From positions 682,001 to 746,000 of the forward strand of contig NZ_JAJKFQ010000001.1 in NCBI RefSeq assembly GCF_020966635.1: a DNA stretch of 64,000 bases, written 5' to 3'. The notes beneath the pieces were generated by a model. That model worked only from the letters and a program-made list of their open reading frames with translations. It was not told the origin of the DNA and did no database searches. Every line of letters begins with the position of its first letter. Position 1 is the first letter of the stretch. Below, in pieces: positions 42,201 through 51,700 of the stretch. Origin of the DNA: Stieleria sp. JC731. Lineage in GTDB: Bacteria; Planctomycetota; Planctomycetia; Pirellulales; Pirellulaceae. Position numbers and translations under genes: made by a program.

Positions 42201-45200
42201 CCAAGGGAACTTGGTCGAAGCACTTGAACAGGCAAGGACCAACTATCGTTCCGCTGTAAGACGCAGTGATTTTCAAGGGACTGGCAATATTGTTGACATC
42301 TGGTCGCGAGCGTCCTTGGGCAATATTCCACAGGACGTTTTGGAAATCGAGGTAGGCCGAGATGTTGATGATGCTCAGCGAGATTGCCATGTCAAATTGG
42401 CTCACGCGGTGTTTCATTTCTATCGCGATAACTATGTCGAATCGGCAAAGGCGCTTTCCGAAGCGGTCAGCAGGGCCGAATCCGCATCGGTTTTCAACGC
42501 CTACACCAGCCCTTGTTTTGTTTGGCGAGTCTCGGCGCTGCGTCGCATCATCGAAACGCGTCCGGCACGAATCGCTTCGAAGCGACAACGGGATATCAAA
42601 GAATTAAAGTCCGCCGCACGCAAAGGCTTGCGGATCGCAAAGAAATTTACGAACGAGCTTCCCCACGCGCTCCGCGAGATGGGCGCTGTCAGTGCTTTGA
42701 CCGGGTCAATGTTCCAGGCACAAAAGTACTTTCAGCGCTCTCTCGACGTTGCCCGAAAGCAAGGTGCGCGATTGGAAGAAGTTCAAACGATGCTGATGTA
42801 TTCAGATCTCGCGATCGAAGCGGGGTGGCCGGTTGAACAACAACGCGTCCACGCCGCACGCGAAGCGATGTTGCAATACAAAAATTCGGTCGGCACGACG
42901 GATCAAGATTCGTCTGTTTCTTTGGTGGATCGATTCGATGCATTGTTGGAAGCCGGTCGCCGTATTGCCGTGTGCACCGATTTAAACGAAATCGAACACG
43001 AGATCATCGAAGCGACATCGCGTCTGCTTCGCGGTGACCGAGTCTTGTTGATTCGCAAAAACGAAGATGGTGCATTGATCAGCCATCCCGAAAATTTGCC
43101 CTTTGATGCTGATATCGTTCAACAATGCGGCGAACGAAAATCCGCAATCGTTTGTGACTTCGAAAGGTTGGTTGATACATCGACCGGTGACAACCGAGGT
43201 GCGAAGACGCAAAACTACGGCACGTTCCTGTGTTGCCCGATCATGGCACGCGGTCGAATCGAAGCACACATTTACGTCGCCAACTCGTTCATGATGGGGA
43301 TGTTTGGCGAGGATGAACTGAGGATCGCCAACTATCTTTCTTCCGCGGCGGGTGCTGCGTTTGAAAAAGCCGACGGATTCCGACAGCTTCAAGACCTGAA
43401 CCAAACACTTGAACGCAAAGTTGCCGAACGGACGGAAACGCTACAGCAGCGTAATGTCGAGATCGAGCGGACAGCGGATCGCTTGCGAGCAACTCAGGTT
43501 CACCTTCAAGAAGCCAAAGACGCCGCCGAGCATGCCAATCAAGCCAAGAGCGACTTCTTGGCCCGGATGAGCCACGAAATTCGGACGCCAATCACCGCGG
43601 TCTTGGGTTACACCGAATTGATGTTGCGGGGTGTTGTGAGTGACCCTGACGAACAACGCGTGAAGCTCGAAACGATTCATAGCAACGGTAGCCACTTGCT
43701 GCACCTGCTGAACGATATCCTGGATCTGTCAAAGATCGAAGCCGAACGAATCGAAGTCGAACAGATCGAATGTGTTCCGCTGAAGATTGTTGGCGATGTG
43801 ATCAAGTCACTTTCTGGAAAGGTTCAGCAGAAAGGCATCGAGATCTCTCTGTTGGCGGAAACCGATATTCCCGAACAGTTGAAATCCGATCCGACTCGCT
43901 TGCGTCAAATCTTGACCAACTTGATGGGCAACGCGATCAAATTTACTGACCATGGTGGGATCGACGTCAAAATTAAGTTCGATCAACCGACCGGCGGAGA
44001 CGGTGCTCCGCTCCTATCCATCGCGATCCAAGATACAGGGATCGGTATGGACGAAGAGCAGATGAAAAAAGTCTTCGACCCGTTCTCGCAGGCTGATACC
44101 TCAACGACACGGAAATACGGTGGAACCGGACTGGGGCTTTCAATCAGCAAGCACCTTGCCGAAGCTTTGGGTGGAGGGCTGACGGTTGCCAGTGCACCTG
44201 GAGAAGGAAGCACGTTCACGCTGCAAGTCGCCGCGCCAGTGGTGAAAGGCAGTCGCAGCGTTAGCCGCATGGAAGCGATCAAACTTGCTTTGGGGCATGC
44301 CGAATCTCGCTGGGATGCGATCGAGGTCGATGGTGCACGGGTGCTGGTCGTCGACGACGCACCGACGAACCGTGATTTGATCGACCGCTTGTTGACCAAC
44401 GCCGGTGCGAAGGTCATGAAACTTGAAAACGGAAAAGAAGCCTACGACTACTTCGTTGACGATCGTAAGCAGATCATCCCGCGTGAGATCGACTTGGTCC
44501 TGATGGACATGCAAATGCCATTGATGGACGGGTACACCGCGACATCGGAACTTCGTAAAGCCGGGCTGGCAATTCCGATTGTCGCCATGACGGCCAATAC
44601 CATGGTTGGCGACGACAATAAATGTCGCGAGGCAGGATGTTGCGACTACCTATCCAAACCCTTGGACTTGGATTTGGTTCTCGAAAAAGTCAAACAGTGG
44701 GCGCACCTGTCGCGGCAGCAACACCCGTCGGGAATGTCAAACATTGCCGATTCGACTTCGTCACAATTGTTGACTTCGAGCCAAATTCGAATCGCCGAGC
44801 GGGACGACGAATCGCCGTCCGAGACATGTGACGAAACAGATTCGGCGATTGATCCAGTCGCAGTGTCAGAGCCCCCAGCAATGGCTGATCCCGTTGCGAT
44901 GACTGATGCCGAACCTGCACCTGCCGAAGAGGTCACTGAGCATCATCTGCCTGACGATTGGATGCGGCAATTCGCAATCGATTTGGTCACAAAAGTCCAC
45001 GGACAACTGCCTGCCATCTGGAAGTCCTTCCATGGTGATGACATGGAAGCGGTGGCAACAAAGATCCATTGGATCAAAGGGTCTGGCGGTACTGTGGGCC
45101 TTCCGAAGTTAACGGAGTTGGCAAAGTCCTGCGAAGAAGCGGCTCACGAATCCGACCTCGACGGCGTCTGCAAACGTCTGGACAAAATCGAAGAGTACAT

Positions 45201-45231
45201 CAACTTACTCGTCGACGAATCCAACGCCTAG
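39250..45231 (+). CDS. Giant signalling hybrid: pseudokinase, AAA ATPase, TPR-like, GAF, histidine kinase, receiver, HPt
   Basis: About 1,993 residues, cytoplasmic. A PknB-like domain (about 10-275) has HRDFRPSH (H130), but its ATP-binding Lys position reads ILRRL and the DFG position reads GGYG, so it is probably catalytically dead. An AAA_16-type ATPase follows with SGMGKS (K332) and LITLDNCQWMDD. TPR-like helices run from about 700 to 1220. A GAF-like domain (about 1240-1380) precedes a coiled coil. The histidine kinase has MSHEIRTP (H1442), NLMGNAIKF, DTGIGM and GGTGLGLS. The receiver has VLVVDDAPTN and phospho-acceptor D1753 in LMDMQMPLMDG. The C-terminal HPt has H1940 in KIHWIKGSGG. This is a full His-Asp-His relay in one chain; the output regulator is not nearby. 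Confidence 0.9.
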   Translation: MNLNDPTEQHLHLVRRLSDIEDVRCLLVEDDQTGDQFILRRLNRSILPDDLQSRFDNEVRLLSKFECDSYNAMAWHRWADDHLQVAYPFQTGCSLGDLLGEGPLGAHLVTTIAVDLLEALVLVHGQGCIHRDFRPSHIILREDGHAILGGYGPLWRVGLTDPDNPSSVEMLRYASPELAGIIRHDIGPSSDLYSLGLILYYALAGKPMCDATTVSEILLQHSTKDLDTDHLPSSTPAPLVEMIERLTQKEPRERYQSTAAACDDAKAILRMIENDDPDSTVVIGRSDARAGLVDPAFVGREAQIRALSENLELVVEGAWRQVMIASPSGMGKSRLTQEISRLATRRGCIVLHGDSTDQATGEPNAAWMQVITRLAAVCHTDEALRCRLAELMSDYREEVLTAMPPLAHVFGWSGKRLSGPEDRGQSRVLAAFAILITGLGSSGQPVLITLDNCQWMDDQSIRVLQRVSRSEASHAMLLLLSRPDEGQCKRISEIARPDQSLSLGPLDRKSIGRLCESMAGTLPQDAIGVIADYAEGSPFMASAVLRGMVESSVLLSEQDRWVLNHDRLAGFQTAASAGEVLAERIKNLPPLAIRFLESAAVIGGSFTLDAVATLSGIELEDSFSLLADIRRQRLIWSKPDGEYAFAHDKIRETVLKYLAPEQKREMHGRFGAYLAETRSSAHYDLAYHFDEAGMHREALSHALAAADAARAEFSLSSAKRQLEIASRAKQYADPQTRHRVESMMSEVVMLQGEYDSAEEWLSKCAVSAITDHDEAVVATRLGELAFKRGNKQQAVEYYEDALRRLGEPICNNRLQLGGRLMREIAVQTLHTYFPKMVHGGDRLPDETELLRQKLYSHIAHGYWYTRDKYYTLWSHLRGMNRGERYRPTTTLAQAYSEHAPAMSLLGWYGRGQRYATQSLEIRKDLHDVWGQGQSRHFLSILLYSSSQFEACSQEASQAVSILERTGDYWEVHTARYQYAGSLYRQGNLVEALEQARTNYRSAVRRSDFQGTGNIVDIWSRASLGNIPQDVLEIEVGRDVDDAQRDCHVKLAHAVFHFYRDNYVESAKALSEAVSRAESASVFNAYTSPCFVWRVSALRRIIETRPARIASKRQRDIKELKSAARKGLRIAKKFTNELPHALREMGAVSALTGSMFQAQKYFQRSLDVARKQGARLEEVQTMLMYSDLAIEAGWPVEQQRVHAAREAMLQYKNSVGTTDQDSSVSLVDRFDALLEAGRRIAVCTDLNEIEHEIIEATSRLLRGDRVLLIRKNEDGALISHPENLPFDADIVQQCGERKSAIVCDFERLVDTSTGDNRGAKTQNYGTFLCCPIMARGRIEAHIYVANSFMMGMFGEDELRIANYLSSAAGAAFEKADGFRQLQDLNQTLERKVAERTETLQQRNVEIERTADRLRATQVHLQEAKDAAEHANQAKSDFLARMSHEIRTPITAVLGYTELMLRGVVSDPDEQRVKLETIHSNGSHLLHLLNDILDLSKIEAERIEVEQIECVPLKIVGDVIKSLSGKVQQKGIEISLLAETDIPEQLKSDPTRLRQILTNLMGNAIKFTDHGGIDVKIKFDQPTGGDGAPLLSIAIQDTGIGMDEEQMKKVFDPFSQADTSTTRKYGGTGLGLSISKHLAEALGGGLTVASAPGEGSTFTLQVAAPVVKGSRSVSRMEAIKLALGHAESRWDAIEVDGARVLVVDDAPTNRDLIDRLLTNAGAKVMKLENGKEAYDYFVDDRKQIIPREIDLVLMDMQMPLMDGYTATSELRKAGLAIPIVAMTANTMVGDDNKCREAGCCDYLSKPLDLDLVLEKVKQWAHLSRQQHPSGMSNIADSTSSQLLTSSQIRIAERDDESPSETCDETDSAIDPVAVSEPPAMADPVAMTDAEPAPAEEVTEHHLPDDWMRQFAIDLVTKVHGQLPAIWKSFHGDDMEAVATKIHWIKGSGGTVGLPKLTELAKSCEEAAHESDLDGVCKRLDKIEEYINLLVDESNA

Positions 45232-45238
45232 TTTGGCT

Positions 45239-47443
45239 TCATCGTACAATCCGCCAGCAGCGATGGATTCGGCGATTGCGAAAGTCTTCAGGAACGGTTT
45301 GCGATGAGATCTCGTGGCACTCACTGACATCTAATTCGCTGTGATCGAACTTGAATCGGCGGAAGTTGTTGGAGAAAAAGATCACACCACCACGACGCAC
45401 CAGCGGCAGTAACTTTTGCAGCAGTGGGATCGCATCTTGTTGAACGTTCCAGTCCTTTTCCGTTTTCTTGCTACGGGAATAAGTCGGAGGATCAAAGACG
45501 ACCAAATCGTACTTTTCACCGGCGGGATGTTCATCGAGAAACTTTCCGACATCCATCGCCAAGAGTTGATGTTTGTTAGTTTCAGTAGGGTCGATCATCC
45601 CATTGAGTTCAAGGTTGTCTCGCGTCCACTGCGTGTAGGGACCAGAAAGGTCAACGGTGGTTGTCCTTTTGGCGCCTCCGTCGGCGGCATACACGGTGAA
45701 TGAACCGGTGTAGGCAAAGAGGTTCAAAAACCATTTGTCTTTCGCTAGGTCACGCACCATTGATCGGGTCTGGCGGTGATCTAAAAACAATCCCGTATCG
45801 ATGTAGTCATCCAAGTTTACCCAGAACTTCAGCCCACCTTCGTTGACTTCGATGCGTCGACCGGTTTGGTCGACCTTTTCGTATTGAGTAAAGTTTTTCT
45901 CTCGATCACGCCGCTTGAAGTGAACCTGTTGGACAGGGATTTCGAGTGTTTCAGCTGCCGTTTTTGACATCAGGTCAAGCCAGTTGGCATGCTGCGCTGG
46001 GTCGCGCTCGTGCGGTCGTTCGTATTCGGTGATATGCAGGTGGTCTTCATAACGATCGACGACCAAAGGGATCTCCGGGATGTCACGCTCGTAAAGCCGA
46101 AAGCAGGTAATGCCTCGCCGTATCGGCCAGCGGCGAAGGTGCCGGGCACGTTTACGTAGACGCGAAGCGAAGAGACTGGCTTGCTCGTCCGCTTTTGCGC
46201 CAAGTTGTCCGAAGGCGGCAGGCCCGTCGGCGTGGACTAGGACGGTGACTTCGTTATCCGATTGACGTTCTTCGACGATCGGCTTCGGCCCATAGAATTG
46301 ATAGAGCGTGCTTTCGATCTTTCCGTTGTAGAGCTTGCGTCTTCGGTCGGCGGCTTTGCCGATCAAATGTTCGAATCCGCGATAGCTTGTGAAGACGTAA
46401 TGAGACCATGTGGGCAGTCGGCGGAAGACGTTGGGCAGCGTGTTGTAGACGGCTTCCAGTTCCCAGTCCCGTTGTTGGTGTCGTGACGGACGGTCTTGAT
46501 CCGATTCCGGTTTTCCGCGTTCGAACGGGGCATGGCAGATCAAGCAGCCAAAACGGCGTTTGGAGGAAACATCACGGACGTCTTTGCGTTCAAAGTGAAT
46601 GTCGTCGGCAACCCCTGCGCGTTTGGCATTGTCACGAGCAACCTGCAAGATTCGCCCATCGATATCGCTGCCGATCAAGCGTTCTTCCAACGCCGGTTTC
46701 TGAGCCGCGATTGCTTCGCTGCGGAGATCGTTCAATAGATCAGCGGGCATGTCGTTCCAGTCGGTCATCGCAAACGTTCGGTTGATGCCAGGGGCGATGT
46801 TGCGACCGATCATTGCCGCTTCGATAGGAATCGTTCCGCTGCCGCAAAACGGATCCAGAAGTGGCTTTCCCGGTTTCCAAAAGCTGAGCATCACCATCGC
46901 GGCAGCCAGGTTTTCGCGTAGCGGTGACTTTGCGGTTTCGCTGCGGTAGCCTCGACGGTGCAATGATGAACCCGAGGTATCAATGGTTAGTGACGCCTGG
47001 TCATCAAAAATCGCCGCATCGATCCGGTAGGTTGGCCCTGTTTCGGCAAGCGATGTAACCCCGTGTCCATCCATCATTGAATCGACGATGGCGCGTTTAA
47101 CACTTCGCTGAATCGCAGGAACGCTAGTGAGAGTTGACTTGATCGATCGTCCGGTGACCGGGAATGTTGCGTCATGGGGAAGCCATTTCGCCCAGTCGAT
47201 CGCTCGAGTCGTTTCGAACAGTGCGTCGAAATCGGCAGCCGGAAATTCAGCGACCTTGATCGAGACTCGGTCGGCGCAGCGAAGATGCAAATTCGCGAGT
47301 GCTGCCGTTTTCAAATCGCCGTCAAACTTTAGACGGCCCGCACCGACGATTTCGCTTTCGATGCCGAGCGACTGCAGTTCGCGACGGACGATCGCTTCGA
47401 GTCCGAATGCGCAAGTGGTGATAAGTTCTAGTTCGGTATTCAT
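45239..47443 (-). CDS. rlmL: Bifunctional 23S rRNA methyltransferase RlmKL (RlmL half with altered motif)
   Basis: About 734 residues, expected to methylate G2445 (N2, RlmL half) and G2069 (N7, RlmK half) of 23S rRNA. The N-terminus carries ITTCAFGLEAIVRREL and a THUMP domain. The RlmL half has DPFCGSGTIPIEAAMIGRNIAPG. Its motif IV, normally NPPY, reads HAPF here (C303-H-A-P-F307). The RlmK half is canonical, with LFAYTGSFTVYAA, LVVFDPPTYSRSK and a C-terminus ending RNRRIHRCWRIVR. The ATG at 47443 matches the family start; the frame is open to 47500. Its stop is 7 bp from that of the convergent hybrid kinase. Confidence 0.9.
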   Translation of the reverse strand: MNTELELITTCAFGLEAIVRRELQSLGIESEIVGAGRLKFDGDLKTAALANLHLRCADRVSIKVAEFPAADFDALFETTRAIDWAKWLPHDATFPVTGRSIKSTLTSVPAIQRSVKRAIVDSMMDGHGVTSLAETGPTYRIDAAIFDDQASLTIDTSGSSLHRRGYRSETAKSPLRENLAAAMVMLSFWKPGKPLLDPFCGSGTIPIEAAMIGRNIAPGINRTFAMTDWNDMPADLLNDLRSEAIAAQKPALEERLIGSDIDGRILQVARDNAKRAGVADDIHFERKDVRDVSSKRRFGCLICHAPFERGKPESDQDRPSRHQQRDWELEAVYNTLPNVFRRLPTWSHYVFTSYRGFEHLIGKAADRRRKLYNGKIESTLYQFYGPKPIVEERQSDNEVTVLVHADGPAAFGQLGAKADEQASLFASRLRKRARHLRRWPIRRGITCFRLYERDIPEIPLVVDRYEDHLHITEYERPHERDPAQHANWLDLMSKTAAETLEIPVQQVHFKRRDREKNFTQYEKVDQTGRRIEVNEGGLKFWVNLDDYIDTGLFLDHRQTRSMVRDLAKDKWFLNLFAYTGSFTVYAADGGAKRTTTVDLSGPYTQWTRDNLELNGMIDPTETNKHQLLAMDVGKFLDEHPAGEKYDLVVFDPPTYSRSKKTEKDWNVQQDAIPLLQKLLPLVRRGGVIFFSNNFRRFKFDHSELDVSECHEISSQTVPEDFRNRRIHRCWRIVR

Positions 47444-48131
47444 TCGCTGTACCGTTCTGAGCCTCCTAGTATCTGAGCCATCTGGTATCAGAGAGTCCAA
47501 TCTGCGTCCCCATTCTGTTTTTGGCCCCGTTTTGCGTTTGACCGCAGGATGGGACTTTAAGGTTAGGCGAGCAGGCGACCGTGCAGGCTAAGACGCGACT
47601 CGGGAAGACGCAAACGTGGGATCTGCCGGTCGATATTTTGAAGCTACGAAAGGTTTGTGCGGGGATGTTGAGACGATGTTCGTGGCTTCAAGGGTATCCG
47701 TGAATGCCGACGTTGTAGAGTGACTTTCGCTATCGAACCGAAAGTATTGTCGCGGTGAGTCCTGGCGTCACCTGGCGAAGAGCTGTTGTCATCAAGTTGA
47801 ACGCCCGCTCGACTGCTCCGATGCGTTGATCCGCCAGACCAAGAATTCTTCATTTATCTTTTGGGGGATCGCGGCGACCGGCTCCCTGGATCAGTCCATC
47901 GGCGTAAAGAGCAAAACGTTGGGCCTTTTTTCCCCACAGAGCTGTTGGATCGAGCTTGAACCTTGGTAAAGCTTGACTGTCACGGGCGGATTGCGGCTTG
48001 GATGCAAGGCGTTCGCCCGAGCAAATCGGGCGTGTTGCGATCCCCCGTCTACCATCATCATTGCCGATCCGAGTACACTGTCGGACCCTTCCAAATTCAT
48101 CCTGCCAATCAACTTCGACCGGACCCACGGT
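47444..48131. other. Non-coding gap before DUF3311
   Basis: About 690 bp with no convincing gene. A minus-strand frame at 47850-48128 exists but resembles nothing known to me. CGCCCGA (48014-48020) and TCGGGCG (48026-48032) form a 7-bp hairpin about 100 bp before DUF3311. The gap should hold the promoters for rlmL and for the symporter pair; none was located firmly. Confidence 0.4.
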
Positions 48132-48395
48132 ATGTCAAGTCATTCTTCACGCGGCCCCTGGATTATCGCAGCACTGGTGGTGCTGTTGCTAATCCTGCAT
48201 CAAGACAATTGGTTTTGGGAAAGCGAAACATTGGTGTTCGGGTTTATGCCGATCGGATTGTTCTGGCACGCTTGCCTATCAATCGCGGCCAGTTTGACTT
48301 GGGCTTTGGCCACCGTGATCGCATGGCCTCTCGATGAGGATTCTTCGGTTCCAGCTGCAGAAGCGACACCGGCAACGACCGAGGAGGAAGCGTAA
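48132..48395 (+). CDS. DUF3311-family small membrane protein
   Basis: An 87-residue protein with two hydrophobic segments (WIIAALVVLLLIL and a longer one spanning VFGFMPIGLFWHACLSIAAS to ALATVIAW), then an acidic tail. HQDNWFW followed by FGFMPIGLFWH is typical of DUF3311 proteins. These are regularly encoded just before a sodium/solute symporter and probably act as an accessory subunit. The stop overlaps the next start as TAATG, which suggests translational coupling. Confidence 0.8.
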   Translation: MSSHSSRGPWIIAALVVLLLILHQDNWFWESETLVFGFMPIGLFWHACLSIAASLTWALATVIAWPLDEDSSVPAAEATPATTEEEA

Positions 48396-49990
48396 TGTTT
48401 CAAGCACTCGATCACCCGGGGCTTCCACAGCTCATCATTATAGTCATCTATCTTGCCCTGTTGTTGATGCTGGGGCTGTCGTCCGGACGGCTTTTTAAGG
48501 GCACCAAGGAAGATTACCAGGTTGCCAGTCACTCGATCGGGCCGTTCTTGCTTTTAATGAGCCTGTTCGGAACGACGATGACCGCTTTCGCGCTAGTCGG
48601 AAGTAGTGGTGAGGCGTTCAAAGAAGGCATCGGTGTCTACGGCATGTTGGCCAGTAGCAGCGGTATCATTCACTCGCTGTGCTTCTTCACCATTGGGGTG
48701 CGTGTCTGGAAATATGCTCGCCGCCATAAATACACCACGCAGATCGAATTCTTTCGAGACCGCTTGGACAACGACTTTATCGGGCTGTTGCTGTTCCCGA
48801 TCTTGGTCGGACTGGTGATCCCGTATTTGCTGATTGGCGTCATCAGCAGCGGCTCGGTTGTGCAATCATTGACGGCCGGCTTGGCACCGAGTCTTTTTCC
48901 GGCTCTGAATCCTGCCGGTGAACCGATCATGGCGCTGCACGGCGGCGTGCCCCCTTGGATCGGTTCATTGGTGATTTGTGTTGTGGTTTTGGTCTACGTC
49001 TTCTTTGGCGGGATGCGTGGAACCACGTGGGCGAATACCTTGCAAACGATCGTTTTTATGATCCTTGGTGTGGTCACGTTCTATGTCATCGCCAATCAGC
49101 TCGGCAAGCAAGACAGCTTGATGGCGAACTTGAAGGTGCTTGCCGAATCGGTCCCAACGGAAAAGCTAACCCGGATCGAAATGAGCAAGACGAAGTTCTT
49201 AACTTACCTGCTGATTCCGCTATCGGTCGGGATGTTTCCACACCTATTCCAGCACTGGATGACGGCCAAGAGTGCGAACACATTTAAACTGCCCGTGATT
49301 TGCCACCCATTGTTCATCATGATCGTGTGGGTGCCGTGCGTTTTGGTTGGTATTTGGGCAACGGGTGAATTGATCCCACCGAAGCCTCCGTTGCCGAGTA
49401 ACCCTAATACGGTATTGCCGTTCCTTGTCAAAACTCAAACGGGCAAGGTGCTCGGCGGACTGCTCGCCGCAGGGATTTTGGCCGCGATTATGAGTAGCCT
49501 TGATAGCCAGTTTCTCTGCCTGGGGACAATCTTTACCAATGATGTGCTCACGCACTACAAGGGCAAGGAGAACGTGTCGGACTCGCAGCAAGTGCTTTAC
49601 ACACGTTTGTTCATTATCGGAATCGTGGCCGTGACTTATGTGTTGGGCCTGTTGGATCCGAAAAGCGTGTTTGCGATGGGTGTCTGGTGTTTCAGCGGAT
49701 TCAGCGCGCTGTTTCCGATTGTCTTTGCAGCCCTGTATTGGCGTGGGCTTTCCGCCGCTGGTGCCATCAGCGGTATTTTTGCTGCGATCGCCAGCTGGGG
49801 ATACATGTTCTATCAGGCACTGCAACAAGACGCTTTGCGGACTTATGTGCTGAAGTTGCCGCTCGGTGGCGAGGAGTACGAACTGATGCCGGTCGTCGCC
49901 ATGTTGGCTAGCTCGTTGATCGTGATGGTCGGCGTTTCGCTCGTCACACCCAAACCGAGCGACGATACGCTCAAAAAGTTCTTCGCCTAA
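48395..49990 (+). CDS. Sodium/solute symporter (SSS family)
   Basis: A 531-residue inner-membrane transporter with about 13 hydrophobic segments. SSS-type features include SRFKGTKEDY-like spacing at SGRLFKGTKEDYQVASHSIG, the conserved stretch FGGMRGTTWANTLQT, and AAIMSSLDSQFLCLGT, which resembles the sodium-site region of the family. It should import a small solute with sodium. The substrate cannot be read from the sequence; pantothenate, proline and sugar acids are possibilities in the family. Coupled to DUF3311 upstream and followed by a strong terminator. Confidence 0.88.
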   Translation: MFQALDHPGLPQLIIIVIYLALLLMLGLSSGRLFKGTKEDYQVASHSIGPFLLLMSLFGTTMTAFALVGSSGEAFKEGIGVYGMLASSSGIIHSLCFFTIGVRVWKYARRHKYTTQIEFFRDRLDNDFIGLLLFPILVGLVIPYLLIGVISSGSVVQSLTAGLAPSLFPALNPAGEPIMALHGGVPPWIGSLVICVVVLVYVFFGGMRGTTWANTLQTIVFMILGVVTFYVIANQLGKQDSLMANLKVLAESVPTEKLTRIEMSKTKFLTYLLIPLSVGMFPHLFQHWMTAKSANTFKLPVICHPLFIMIVWVPCVLVGIWATGELIPPKPPLPSNPNTVLPFLVKTQTGKVLGGLLAAGILAAIMSSLDSQFLCLGTIFTNDVLTHYKGKENVSDSQQVLYTRLFIIGIVAVTYVLGLLDPKSVFAMGVWCFSGFSALFPIVFAALYWRGLSAAGAISGIFAAIASWGYMFYQALQQDALRTYVLKLPLGGEEYELMPVVAMLASSLIVMVGVSLVTPKPSDDTLKKFFA

Positions 49991-50016
49991 GACACATCGG
50001 TTTTTTTAAACTCAGC

Positions 50017-50060
50017 AAGCGGGTTGGCATTGCAAAGCAATGCCAGCCCGCTTTTCGTTT
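50017..50060 (+). terminator. Rho-independent terminator of the symporter operon
   Basis: A 17-bp stem (50017-50033 with 50037-50053) contains one G-T pair and a 3-nt AAA loop. It is followed by TTCGTTT and begins 26 bp after the symporter stop. It also lies between convergent genes and may act on both. Confidence 0.85.
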
Positions 50061-50101
50061 GATGCAGGGTGGTAAGTGGCCTTCTAAAAACCAGCGGCGT
50101 T

Positions 50102-51700
50102 CTAAAACATCGTCCACAATTGCATGCGAAGCAACGTGCCACTGCCGCCTGCGATATATCCTGTCCGCGACTGCTGTGCTGGTGAGTCGTTCAGTGACGT
50201 TACTTCGGCAGTCGCGCGAGCTGACCGGCTTCCAAAGAGATACCAATTGCAGCCGAACGAGATTTCATCACCCGAACCGAAATCTCCGTCGACCAGGGAA
50301 CCACGCGTAAAGGCTTCAAGCTTTTTGGGTACCAAGAATGCACTCGCTTGGGCAAAGAATCCGACGTCGACAATCGATCCGAAATTTGCGCCGGTATCCG
50401 CCTGAATGTTTCGTAGATGCCGGACAAAGTATTCGCCACTTAGGCTCATCCCGCGATGTTTGATTCCCATGTGGGCGCTATAAAGCCAAAGATCAAATTC
50501 GCTGACACGGGTCGCCGGGGCAAGGGCGTTTAGGTCTGTCAGTCGTTGGCCATTGCTCAGGCGAATCACGGTGCCTTCCACGCCGGGGGTCGAATCCGGG
50601 CTGCTCTCGTTCGTCGTTGTTGTCAATGCGTGGCCGAGGCGGACGACTGGTGAATCATGCGATTGGAGATCGGAGAATCCGACGCCAAAGTCACCCAAGG
50701 GTTCCCACCAAGTAATCGCCGAGTAGACCAGTTGGGTGTCAAGCTGATTTGGACGCAGCGTCAACGTATTAAAACCATCGCCAACAAACGCGGTGTAGTG
50801 AATCCCATCGGCCGGCTCTCCGCTGGCCCAGATTCCGGCACTGATCGATGGACGAAAAAATGTCGTCGCCAGAGATCGATCGATACCAAGGGTGTATCGC
50901 GAGGTCTGTTGCCACTCCCAGCTACCAGGGACTTTGCCGAGCCCTAGGTAAAGCTTCATCGCTTGACCGTGGTCGAATGAAATCCATGCCAGCAGTGGTT
51001 CGATGTTGTCTGCCGCAACCGTGCTGTAATCGATGTTGACGTAGTACTGTAGCTGTGGATCGAACGCATACCCGGAAAAGACGAGTCGTCCGCGGTTGAT
51101 GTTGAAATCGTTGCGATCTGGCGTCTGTAGCTGTTGACCTGAATCCAAAGTGACCGAATCGTAGCGCGATTCAAATCCGGTGTAACGGAATTGATTGTGG
51201 AATTCGAATTTTAATTCGAAGGGGTTTTGTTGAGGACATAACGGACGAAGGATGAAGCCTTTGTCGTACACCACATGGTGTGTCGTGCCGGTCAACGCAG
51301 TATCTGTGTTGCCTTCGCAAGCTGCATCACAGACCAACTTTGATGAGACAAGTTGTGATGACAAGCCGTTGTCGAATACGGGAGTCTCCGAATCCAATTG
51401 TCGCGACAATTCCGCAAGTCGACTTTCGATCAAACTAAGGCGTGCTTCGTTATCGAGTCGTTCGTCTTCGTCATTCGAATCAGGTGAACTGATATCGAAA
51501 GTCGGGCTGCCGGGTAGCGGCGTCTGTTGCCAAGTCGTTTCAACTCCCTGGCATTCAGTCACGTTCATAGCGACGACGCCAAGTAGCAATGCCATTGCGC
51601 TGGCGATGTATCGCAGTCGTGAAGAGAATACGTTGGCAACTGTGATTCCTTCACCTGTCAAAGCACAGGACGGAAAATTAGTGATTCTGCCGGATTTCAT
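50102..51700 (-). CDS. OprO/OprP-like outer-membrane porin
   Basis: A 532-residue protein. It has an N-terminal hydrophobic signal region (YIASAMALLLGVVAM), then a short coiled coil (ARLSLIESRLAELSRQLDSE), then a beta-barrel of the phosphate-selective porin O/P type (NRGRLVFSGYAFDPQLQYYV, LYLGLGKVPGSWEWQ) ending in Phe. The coiled coil after the signal peptide is usual in planctomycete porins. The predicted start overlaps the end of the TolC-like gene by 23 bp, so the two are probably co-translated. The actual start could lie a little downstream. Phosphate as substrate is not established. Confidence 0.8.
   Translation of the reverse strand: MKSGRITNFPSCALTGEGITVANVFSSRLRYIASAMALLLGVVAMNVTECQGVETTWQQTPLPGSPTFDISSPDSNDEDERLDNEARLSLIESRLAELSRQLDSETPVFDNGLSSQLVSSKLVCDAACEGNTDTALTGTTHHVVYDKGFILRPLCPQQNPFELKFEFHNQFRYTGFESRYDSVTLDSGQQLQTPDRNDFNINRGRLVFSGYAFDPQLQYYVNIDYSTVAADNIEPLLAWISFDHGQAMKLYLGLGKVPGSWEWQQTSRYTLGIDRSLATTFFRPSISAGIWASGEPADGIHYTAFVGDGFNTLTLRPNQLDTQLVYSAITWWEPLGDFGVGFSDLQSHDSPVVRLGHALTTTTNESSPDSTPGVEGTVIRLSNGQRLTDLNALAPATRVSEFDLWLYSAHMGIKHRGMSLSGEYFVRHLRNIQADTGANFGSIVDVGFFAQASAFLVPKKLEAFTRGSLVDGDFGSGDEISFGCNWYLFGSRSARATAEVTSLNDSPAQQSRTGYIAGGSGTLLRMQLWTMF

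Noticed and set aside
47850-48128. A 92-residue minus-strand frame divergent from DUF3311
   Set aside because: The start is well placed, but the sequence resembles no family and overlaps other equally open frames; too weak to call a gene.
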